In this document: positions 1 to 8,400 of the stretch, one piece after another
Layout of the letters: each line of letters opens with the position of its first letter
Position numbering within the stretch: the first letter of the stretch is position 1
Assembly (NCBI GenBank): GCA_017550535.1
Contig: JAFZOS010000004.1
Location: 1-61,840 of the forward strand
Direction of reading: 5' to 3'
From: Lachnospiraceae bacterium
GTDB lineage: Bacteria; Bacillota; Clostridia; Lachnospirales; Lachnospiraceae
Length of the DNA: 61,840 nt
Made by a program: the position numbers and the translations under genes
The notes under the pieces: model-generated
Told to the model about the DNA's origin: nothing
Database searches by the model: none
What the model saw: the letters and a program-made list of their open reading frames with translations, nothing else

Positions 1-349
1 AGTGTTCTTATGCGTTGCACTCCTTATCATGGTAAACGCAGGATACGGCGGCGGTTTCTCTAACGTGCCCACGCTGTTATCCGACCACTTCGGTATGAAG
101 AGCATTTCGGCTGTGCACGGCATGTGCTTATCCGCATGGGCAATGGCCGGACTTACCGGTAACCAGCTGGCCACTTACATCGTTAAGCATGTAGGTGAGT
201 TCAAGGATATGACTCTTTCGGACGGGACTGTTGTTTCGGTTAATACACAGGGCTACCAGACGGTACTGTATGTGACTCTTGCGCTTTATATCGTAGCCTG
301 CATCGTATGCTTCACGATGATCCCGAAGAAGAAAGCCGAGGAGAAATAG
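1..349 (+). CDS. MFS transporter, OFA (oxalate/formate antiporter-like) family, C-terminal fragment
   Basis: The 5' end lies outside the window; about 115 codons remain. The fragment shows the last membrane helices of a major facilitator transporter: a glycine-rich loop (GYGGGFSNVP), a helix with SAVHGMCLSAWAMAGLTGN, and a final hydrophobic helix before the basic tail IPKKKAEEK. The glycine-rich segment and the AWAMAG-type helix resemble the OFA subfamily, which exchanges small mono- and dicarboxylates across the cytoplasmic membrane. The substrate cannot be read from this part. The next gene has its own promoter, so this is probably the end of a transcript. Confidence 0.7.
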   Translation, partial: VFLCVALLIMVNAGYGGGFSNVPTLLSDHFGMKSISAVHGMCLSAWAMAGLTGNQLATYIVKHVGEFKDMTLSDGTVVSVNTQGYQTVLYVTLALYIVACIVCFTMIPKKKAEEK

Positions 350-378
350 ATCAAAATAAAATTAAACACAGTAAGCAG

Positions 379-410
379 CTGCCGCAGGTCAAGGTTTTGA
401 TTTGCGGCAG
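379..410 (+). terminator. Possible stem-loop after the MFS gene
   Basis: CTGCCGCA (379-386) and TGCGGCAG (403-410) are a perfect 8-bp inverted repeat with a 16-nt loop, 30 bp after the transporter stop. The following bases are only moderately T-rich (TTCTGTGTT). The right arm sits inside the spacer of the promoter at 397-424, so it may instead be a regulatory dyad or chance. Confidence 0.4.
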
Positions 411-424
411 TTCTGTGTTATAAT
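397..424 (+). promoter_or_regulatory. Sigma-A-type promoter for the YfhO-family gene
   Basis: TTGATT (397-402), a 16-bp spacer and a perfect TATAAT (419-424). The predicted start near 431 gives a leader of about 34 nt before the ATG at 465. Confidence 0.7.
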
Positions 425-464
425 ATATAAGTTAAGAATCAAACGATCCGGGATTTGTGAATAT

Positions 465-3400
465 ATGAAAAAAGACAGGATTAAATACATATATCCGCCG
501 CTCATCACTCTTGTTTTATACAGCGTGATCCTTGCGGTAAAGGGGATTTATCCTTTCGGCGGAAACACGATAGATTATTATGATATGGCGCAGCAGATAG
601 CGGCGTTTTATTATCATGTGTTTGATGCCCTTCATGGAACAAAAGGTTTCTTCTATGACTGGTACACAGCCCTCGGCACCAACATGGCGATGAGCACCTC
701 GGGCTGTTCCAATATTTCACCTTTTAATCTTTTTTTCCTTTTCATAAGAAGGTCGTCACTGCTTAAGAGCCTGTCCGTATTTAACGGCATTAAGCTTATG
801 TGCATGAGCCTTTCCATGTATTTCTACCTTGATAAAACGCACAGGGGATCACCGGCCTTCTTTAAGCTGGCCGCCTCCGTGGGCTATTCTTTCTGCGGAT
901 TTGTGCTTGTATTGTATATCACGAACCAGTGGGTCGATATAGCGGTGATGTTCCCGCTCATCATGTATTTTTACGATAAGCTCATAAAAACGGGTAAGAT
1001 GAAGGGTTATGTCATAACGCTTGCGGTTACCGTTATAGCAAGCTATTATCTGGGCTTCATGATCCTTATATTCCTGTTTTTGTATACGGGACTTAAGCTC
1101 CTTGAAGGTTACCTGTTTGATGCAGTCGGTATACCACTGCTTGAATGCAAGGATGAGCAGGGCGGGACTGTACAAAGCGCGGCTGATGAAAACTCCGGCA
1201 GTGAAAATGCAGTCATGGAAGATACAGGTAATGACAGTGCCGGCAGTGCGAAAATCGAAAAAAAGGGTATTAAGGATAAGCTGTCACGAAAGAAAGATAA
1301 GGTCCGTAAGGCAAGGACACATAAGGTAAGGAAATTCCCTGATCTGCACCTGGCACAGCTCGGGATCGGAACCCTGCTATCGCTTGCCCTTTCTTCGTTT
1401 ATCGTGATCCCGCAGCTTAAGCAGATGCTGTCGTCAGCACGCTTCAGTAACGGGAACAAGGCTGAAGGAGGCGGGATATTTGGTGCGTATTTTGCGATAC
1501 TTAAGCATGTGCGCGGTGATTACACGACGAGGTGGTGGACCCTGCTCGGTCTGTCTTTTGCGGCAGCACTTATCCTTACGGGGATCATAAGGTGCAGGAA
1601 GAACAGGCGGGCGGTGTTTATGTCCGTGTCCATGATCCTTATGATGGTACTTGAGCTGTTCTTTGAGAGCATAAACCTTATCTGGCATTTCGGATCATAC
1701 ATCCAGTATCCCATAAGGAACGGGTTTATCATCTATTTTGTTTTCGCATACTGGATGTGCTATTTCTCCGGCAGACTGTATGACGACGAAACGGCAAAAA
1801 CAAATGATAAGTTTTATTTAAGTTTTATATTTACGGTCATCGGATTCCTTGCCTTTGTTGCATTCTACAGGAACAGGTCCGGAATGCAGCTTAGGAATGT
1901 GTTCCATATAACGTCTGCGATAATGGCGGCAACATTTGTGTTCTATTTTATCCTTTTGAATTATGAAAGCCTTATGCGTCCCCTTCATATCGTACGGAAA
2001 AAGAGGAACGAGGAAGTTGAGCGTGCCGATGCCGACAGAAGGAGTAATGCAAGGTACAGGTATGCGGCGGGAGTGCTTGCCTGCGAACTGCTGTGCTTTG
2101 GCTTCCTGTTATTCGGAAAGCCCGATTTTATAACGGGTTATGCCGAGGAACCCGAGCAGGACGGTGAGTTTATCTATATCTGTGATCAGCTGCGGGAAGC
2201 GTTTGATCTTGAGCCGGGATTCATTAACAGGGTTAAGAATCCCGATGAGTCGCTTAATGCAAACTATGGATTTGTACTGATGCAGCCTGCGCTTTCTAAC
2301 TGGACTCATATGATCGCACCGCAGGAACAGTCTGCGGCGGTAAGGTGGGGTTACAGCATTCAGTTTATGAGGCTTCTTGATGCGGGTGGCACGGTTTTCT
2401 CAGATGCATTGCTCGGAGTTAAGAATGTTATAAGCTGCGTCCCTATGGATGAGGAGCTTTATGAGCCGGTGGATACAGCGGTAGTAACAGTCGACAGGAA
2501 GAGCGGTGAGACTGCGGAGTATACCCTGTATCATCCTAAGTACACGCTTCCGTTTGTAACCGTATCCGGCGGTGATTCGGTAAGTGAAAAAACCGATATT
2601 ACGGAAGAAGATATCATTTCTCTGCATAATAAAACATACCATGCGTTAACCGGCACGGATGAAGATATCGCATTCCGGTATATAGATGATGAAACCCCGG
2701 CCAAACATGACGCGAAATTCGGCAGTGCGGATATTGAAACCAGGGTAACGAGCGATATAAAAGAAGTGTACGTTAACATGGACATATCAGACGATGCCGC
2801 ATTGTACCTGTCGGGCGGAAAGGCTGACCGGGATTCGGGCAACTGTACTGTCGAAGTGAACGGAAACATAATACCCGTGCCCACAATAAAGGATGCGTAC
2901 AATACATCTTATCCGGCTCACTTTAACAATAATACTTTGTATCTCGGATGCTTTGGTGATGAGAAGGTCAGCGTGAAGGTGACAATGGATCTTACAAACG
3001 GTGATCCTTTTGATGTGGATATCGTAGGAATATCGCTTGATGCGATGGATAAGGTATGCGGTATGTATTCCGGCACGGCATATGATGATATCGTAGCGGG
3101 AAACCGTGAACTGTCATTCGTTGTTCCCAATGACGGATCCGCGGAGGGCAGCAGGGCGGCACTATTGCCGCTTACCTATGATAAGGGATGGAAGGTTAAG
3201 GTTAACGGAAAGAAAGTACGTGCATCTTCTTACGCGGGACTGTTCACCCGTATCCCGCTTAAGGAAGGCGAAAATACGGTGACGATGAAGTTCACGCCTC
3301 CGGGTATGCGCTTCGGCATCATAATATCGCTTGCGGCATTTGTGACCGCTGCCATATATATCACTGTGTCTTTTATAAAGAAGAAAGACTCTCTTGCCGG

Positions 3401-3518
3401 ATTTGCTGACGGAACTTATCCGGGACTTGCGAAGGTTTATGCGGTGGCAGTGTGTATAGTTGCGGTGTTTATGTATGCAGTACCGATAGTTTATGGGATA
3501 TGTACATTGTTATTTTGA
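465..3518 (+). CDS. YfhO-family polytopic membrane protein
   Basis: 1017 residues from the ATG at 465; an upstream in-frame TTG (402) is rejected because it lies in front of the -10 box. The N-terminal half carries many membrane helices beginning YIYPPLITLVLYSVILAV. It is interrupted near residues 225-290 by a charged, low-complexity loop, first acidic (ADENSGSENAV) then strongly basic (KDKLSRKKDKVRK). The C-terminal third is a beta-rich extracytoplasmic region that ends with the family hallmark LTYDKGWKVKVNGKKV, one more helix pair and a short tail. YfhO-family (PF09586) proteins are linked to transfer of sugars from lipid carriers to envelope polymers; the acceptor here is unknown. The next gene encodes another polytopic protein, which suggests a small envelope-glycan unit. 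Confidence 0.8.
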   Translation: MKKDRIKYIYPPLITLVLYSVILAVKGIYPFGGNTIDYYDMAQQIAAFYYHVFDALHGTKGFFYDWYTALGTNMAMSTSGCSNISPFNLFFLFIRRSSLLKSLSVFNGIKLMCMSLSMYFYLDKTHRGSPAFFKLAASVGYSFCGFVLVLYITNQWVDIAVMFPLIMYFYDKLIKTGKMKGYVITLAVTVIASYYLGFMILIFLFLYTGLKLLEGYLFDAVGIPLLECKDEQGGTVQSAADENSGSENAVMEDTGNDSAGSAKIEKKGIKDKLSRKKDKVRKARTHKVRKFPDLHLAQLGIGTLLSLALSSFIVIPQLKQMLSSARFSNGNKAEGGGIFGAYFAILKHVRGDYTTRWWTLLGLSFAAALILTGIIRCRKNRRAVFMSVSMILMMVLELFFESINLIWHFGSYIQYPIRNGFIIYFVFAYWMCYFSGRLYDDETAKTNDKFYLSFIFTVIGFLAFVAFYRNRSGMQLRNVFHITSAIMAATFVFYFILLNYESLMRPLHIVRKKRNEEVERADADRRSNARYRYAAGVLACELLCFGFLLFGKPDFITGYAEEPEQDGEFIYICDQLREAFDLEPGFINRVKNPDESLNANYGFVLMQPALSNWTHMIAPQEQSAAVRWGYSIQFMRLLDAGGTVFSDALLGVKNVISCVPMDEELYEPVDTAVVTVDRKSGETAEYTLYHPKYTLPFVTVSGGDSVSEKTDITEEDIISLHNKTYHALTGTDEDIAFRYIDDETPAKHDAKFGSADIETRVTSDIKEVYVNMDISDDAALYLSGGKADRDSGNCTVEVNGNIIPVPTIKDAYNTSYPAHFNNNTLYLGCFGDEKVSVKVTMDLTNGDPFDVDIVGISLDAMDKVCGMYSGTAYDDIVAGNRELSFVVPNDGSAEGSRAALLPLTYDKGWKVKVNGKKVRASSYAGLFTRIPLKEGENTVTMKFTPPGMRFGIIISLAAFVTAAIYITVSFIKKKDSLAGFADGTYPGLAKVYAVAVCIVAVFMYAVPIVYGICTLLF

Positions 3519-3560
3519 TGCGTCAATCTCGAAGTATTCCATATTAATATGGAGATTATA

Positions 3561-5327
3561 ATGAATAGTGACAGGAAAAGAACTCCAAAATATATAACGT
3601 TCGCACTCATCTTGAATACAGTCGCACTCGCTTTATCCCTTGTCGTCTACCGTCCGTTCTTTGAGACAAATGATGATGCTGTATTCTGCCTTATCGCGGA
3701 GGGTGTGCACGGGGTGCGCGAGCCGCATATTATCAGTGCCGATACGATACTCGGCCGTATCTATATGTTTCTGTATGGCATTATATCCGGCATACGATGG
3801 CACAGTGTGCTTCAGTATCTGTTCATGTTTGTCGGATATACGGCGCTTGCTTATCTTATCCAGGTGATATCTGACCCGAAAGGAGAGGGCGGCAAATGCC
3901 TGATGTGGGGAAGGATTGTTGCCGTACTCGTAAGCGCAATGACATTTTATGAATCTTATGTCTCACTCCAATTCAGTAAAACCGGTGCTATAGTATGTGC
4001 TGCCGGGTGTTTTATCCTGATGTATGTTTTAATATCGGGTAATAGGATACCATCCCGTACTTTGTATTTTATTGCCGTTATCCTGATCATATATGGCATG
4101 CTGCTTAGGTCGGCATCATTCAAACTGGTGCTTCTTTTGCTGTTTCCGGTGGGATTATATGAGATCATTGCCGTTTTCAAAAGGGAAAAACGAATATCCA
4201 AAAGCTTGCTCGGATTCGTGGTGACGGCGGTCAGCCTTTTTGCATTATCAGTGCTTTTTGGACGGTTAAACTTGATCTCTTACGATAATGATCCGGCATG
4301 GAAGGATTTCATGGCTTACCACAGTGCGGTTGTAAGGCTTGTAGATAAAAGATACGATTTTCTGGATCAAAGCAAATATGCAGATGAACTTGATAAGCTC
4401 GGAGTCAGCGCAAATGATTCTGTCATGATAATGACATGGCAGTTTGGCGATGACAATGTCTGGAGCCGGGATGAACTGCTTAAAATCGCCGGGAAAGCGC
4501 CCGAAAAGAGCTTCGGTATTGAGGATATTAAAGGACTCATACAAAGTATTTATGATGATGTGCTAATATTTAACCCATGCATTTTGGGAGTGCTCCTGTT
4601 AATGATATACAGCATTTATGTATATTTTAAGGGGAGAAGGTTCGGCAAAGCGGCTGTGATCATAAGCCAGGTTGTTGTTATTTCGGGTATATTCGTCTTT
4701 TATCGTTACAGCGGACGATGGAGTCACAGGATAGTATTTGCGGCTTTATTGGTTTTCCTGCTTGGTATGGTGTGGATGCTTGCAGAGGATAGAGGTTTAT
4801 TGCCGGTGGATGAGGCGCAAGGGGATATATCCGGCAGGGGAGATGATACCGGTGTCATTACAGGTATGATCGTATTGGTTTTAACAGCCTGCATTGCGGT
4901 TTTACTTGGCAACAGGTTTGATTATAACGACTATAAGAGGAGCGGTACGGATTATCCGGGGTTTTATGAAAGCATAAGCGGTGATAAGGAAACCCTGTAT
5001 GTTGCCGATACATTCACGTTTCAGGATGCGTATAAATATGATGTGTTCAAATCGTATGCCATGGGCAGCATGGACAATTTCGTGACTGTCGGGAGCTGGT
5101 ATCTTAATTCTCCGATAACCGATAAAATGCTTTCTGCTTACGGGTATGATAATCCGTTTGATGCTTTGGTAAAGGGAGCCGATACGGGCAATGTGATCCT
5201 TGTTGACAATATGTCTGCAAATGAGAAGCTTACTTACCTTAATGAGCATTACGGCGGGTATGAACTTGAAGAATTACCACAGAAGTTTGGATTTAAGATG
5301 TACCGTGTCGTAAATGCCGCAAAATAG
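3561..5327 (+). CDS. Polytopic membrane protein, GT-C glycosyltransferase-like
   Basis: 588 residues from the ATG at 3561, chosen because GGAG at 3551-3554 is spaced 6 nt from it; an ATG at 3549 lies upstream of that site. The protein has about ten membrane helices. A first-loop acidic motif, FFETNDDAVF (near residues 30-40), matches the position of the Asp/Glu motif of GT-C glycosyltransferases that use polyprenyl-phosphate sugars. The region after about residue 465 looks like a soluble extracytoplasmic domain (ETLYVADTFTFQDAYKYDVF). It starts 42 bp after the YfhO-family gene and probably shares its transcript. No named family is recognised with certainty; a role in envelope glycan assembly is inferred from architecture and neighbour. 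Confidence 0.55.
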   Translation: MNSDRKRTPKYITFALILNTVALALSLVVYRPFFETNDDAVFCLIAEGVHGVREPHIISADTILGRIYMFLYGIISGIRWHSVLQYLFMFVGYTALAYLIQVISDPKGEGGKCLMWGRIVAVLVSAMTFYESYVSLQFSKTGAIVCAAGCFILMYVLISGNRIPSRTLYFIAVILIIYGMLLRSASFKLVLLLLFPVGLYEIIAVFKREKRISKSLLGFVVTAVSLFALSVLFGRLNLISYDNDPAWKDFMAYHSAVVRLVDKRYDFLDQSKYADELDKLGVSANDSVMIMTWQFGDDNVWSRDELLKIAGKAPEKSFGIEDIKGLIQSIYDDVLIFNPCILGVLLLMIYSIYVYFKGRRFGKAAVIISQVVVISGIFVFYRYSGRWSHRIVFAALLVFLLGMVWMLAEDRGLLPVDEAQGDISGRGDDTGVITGMIVLVLTACIAVLLGNRFDYNDYKRSGTDYPGFYESISGDKETLYVADTFTFQDAYKYDVFKSYAMGSMDNFVTVGSWYLNSPITDKMLSAYGYDNPFDALVKGADTGNVILVDNMSANEKLTYLNEHYGGYELEELPQKFGFKMYRVVNAAK

Positions 5328-5350
5328 GGGTTTTGTATGTTTGCTGTGGT

Positions 5351-5379
5351 TTGCCGCGGTACAATTTATGTGATATAAT
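5351..5379 (+). promoter_or_regulatory. Promoter for the LRR surface protein gene
   Basis: TTGCCG (5351-5356), 17-bp spacer, TATAAT (5374-5379). Predicted start near 5386, giving a leader of about 98 nt. The leader contains a small inverted repeat, TCCGGT (5437-5442) and ACCGGA (5453-5458), before the GGAGGT ribosome site at 5471-5476. Confidence 0.7.
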
Positions 5380-5483
5380 ATATCATATGTGACACGAAAA
5401 TACGACTTATCAGTTTGTCTGTATAACATAACAAAATCCGGTGCATGGAAGTACCGGAAATGATCTAAACGGAGGTATATGTA

Positions 5484-8400
5484 ATGGAATTAAGGAGAAG
5501 GATAGCGGGAATAGTTGCATTTACGATGATCGCGACATCGGTATTCGGAAATATTACGACGGTTTATGCTGTGGAGGATATCGGAGAGATAGGCCTGTAT
5601 GCCGATGAAATAGCGTCTCCCGAAGCAGAACATACCGTAGATGAACTGACTGCATCCGAAACAGCTGATGTTATAGATGTTGTTACTGATGCAGATGATA
5701 TAAGTGTGACGGGTGAACTGATCGGCTCGGATGCCGAAGATGGATTACCTGTATTGGGGGATAGCGGGGTAGTTGAAAAACCGGCCGCAGGAGATAAGGT
5801 CCCCAAGGAAGATAGACCCTTGATAACGCTTGACGACGGCATTACCTACAGGATCGATGACGATACTTACAGTGCATCTGTAGTGAGCTGGAACGGAAAC
5901 GGTAAAGTTATCATCCCTGCGGTAATAGATCTTAAAGGAACAGGTTATGTTTCTTCATGGCCTACAGGGGAAGATGATTATAAGCGTAAAGTAGTTGAGA
6001 TAGAAGAGAAAGCCTTCATGGAGGAGGGTGAAGAACACCGTTTAAATGAGCTTGTTATTGAGGAGAGTGACAGTTCTGTAAAACTGAAGATTGATAGCGA
6101 GGCCTTTAGCGGATGTACAAAAATAAGCTCAGTTAAGTTTCCTGAAAGAATGGAATTGATAGGGAACAAAGCCTTTTCGGGATGTATATCATTAAGCAGT
6201 GTTTCGCTTCCTGATAAACTGGATGAATTTGGCCTTTCTGTTTTTGAGGGCTGCACAACCCTGTCGGGTATAAGCATCCCCAAAAATATGGAACTTAAAA
6301 AAATAGAACTGCCTTATGATGTGAGCAGCGGTCCGTTTTCCGGTGCGGAAAATCTCAAAAATATCAGTTTTGAGACCGGTATTACCGTTATCCCGGACAA
6401 ACTGTTTGCTGCCTGTGACTCGGTAGAGAGGATTGATTTTCCTTCGCAGATGACACAGATCGGTGTACGGTCATTTATGAACTGTACCAATCTTAAAACA
6501 ATCACTATGGAGGACAAGATTACCGGTATAGGGGAAAGCGCTTTTGAAGGCACGGGCCTTACATCGGTCGATCTTTCCAGTGATCTCAAGACTATAGGCA
6601 ACAGGGCGTTTTATAATTGTCAATCGCTTTCGTCGGCTACCATTCCTGACAGTGTAAGGACAATAGGTGATTCTGCATTCAGGATCTGTAAAACACTGGA
6701 AAAAGTTGAGTTTGTGGACGGAGATACAGGTAATTACATAGGCGGAGAGATCGGACCGAGTGCTTTTCAGGAGTGCGAATCACTTAAAGAGATCGTAATT
6801 CCGAACAGTATCAAAAAGATAGGCAACGCTTCGTTTTACAAGTGTATCAATCTCAAAGAAATGGCGATTAAGGACAGGATAGACTATTTTTCCGAAGATA
6901 TCGTTATCGGGGATGATGCGTTTAATGGTTGTGAAAAGCTGGGCAAGGTTTCCATACTGTCTAAGTCTGTTTATTCCATAGGAAAATCCGCTTTCTATGA
7001 ATGTACAGCGCTTAATGATGTGACTTTGTCATCAAATAACCTTGCGATAATCGATAATTCGGCGTTTGCGAAATGCTCAAGCCTTGAATCCATCCACATG
7101 CCGGACAGCGTTACGGATATTGGCGGCAGTGTATTTGAAAACTGTACATCTTTGCGTGATGTCGGGCTTTCAAAGGGGCTTACTAATGTAGGCGCAGCGG
7201 TATTCAGAGGTGACACGGCATTAAGGGCGATAAAACTGCCTGCAAATATCAAAAATGTATATGTTTCAAGGGCGGAGGAAGGAATCTTTGCCGGATGTAC
7301 TTATCTTTTTGATATTACATTTGAAGAGGGGATAACATCCATAGCGGCTAATCTCCTGTTCGGTACCGGTTCCATCGTAAATCTGGATATTCCGGATACG
7401 GTGACCGACATAGGTGCTTGTGCTTTCCACAGCTGTACCCGTCTGCGCAAGGTAAAGATACCCGGGAAAGTAATAAGTATTGGAAATGATGCGTTTAATA
7501 ATTGCGGTAATCTTGTAAATAAAGCCGATGACGGAAGTGAGGTCATTCTTATACCTGACAGTGTAAAAGAGATAGGGAGTAACGCATTTTGTGGATGTGG
7601 AGCTCTTACGAAGATGACGCTTCCGAACGGACTTGAAGATATAGGTGCTTCGGCATTTAAAGACTGTGTCGGAATAACCGAAATACATGTGCCCGACAGC
7701 GTTAAAAAGCTGGGCGAAGGATGTTTTGAAGGCTGTTCCAGCCTTACAAAGGCAAGGCTTCCCCAAAACCTTAATATCGTTCCCAAAAGATTGTTCAAGG
7801 ATTGTGTTAAGCTGACAACTGTAAACCTGTCGGCGGTTGATCTTACAACGATTGACGAATATGCATTTAACAACTGTGATGCGCTTGTTGAACTCGGTGG
7901 AGGTTTAGGTATTGTTGATTTTACAGCCTTTAAGGTTCTTAAGGAGATAAGAAAAGGCGCATTTGAAAACTGCGATCGGATCGCTAAGTTGAAATTGTCT
8001 GCAGCAACCGATACTTTGGGAGAATATGCATTTTATTATTGCTCTAACTTAAGTGAGATAGACCTTGGAACGGGTCTGGAAATTATACCATCCTACGCGT
8101 TTGCCACAATGGCATCGTTAAAGAAGATGATAATACCCCGTAATGTTACCGAGATAAAGGAGTATGCATTTGACAGTGATGCTTCGTTTGAGGAGATTCA
8201 TATTCCCAACACAGATATAAAGATAGATCCCAAGGCATTTTCATCCTGTAGGAAGCTTACATTCTATGTGGTGAAGGATAGTCCCGCTCATGAGCAGTTG
8301 GTGGCTCAGGGTAAGGCAGATAATTGCGTTTTTGAAGTTGTATATGTTGACAGCATCGATTACGCCGAGGATGTTATTGAGATAAACCGCGATCCCAATC

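Noticed and set aside
5437-5458. TCCGGT/ACCGGA dyad in the LRR gene leader as a regulatory hairpin
   Set aside because: Only 6 bp with a 10-nt loop; too weak to call separately.
7266-7873. Minus-strand open frames of 166 and 190 codons
   Set aside because: Antisense to the regular LRR repeats; the repeated codon pattern keeps the other strand open.
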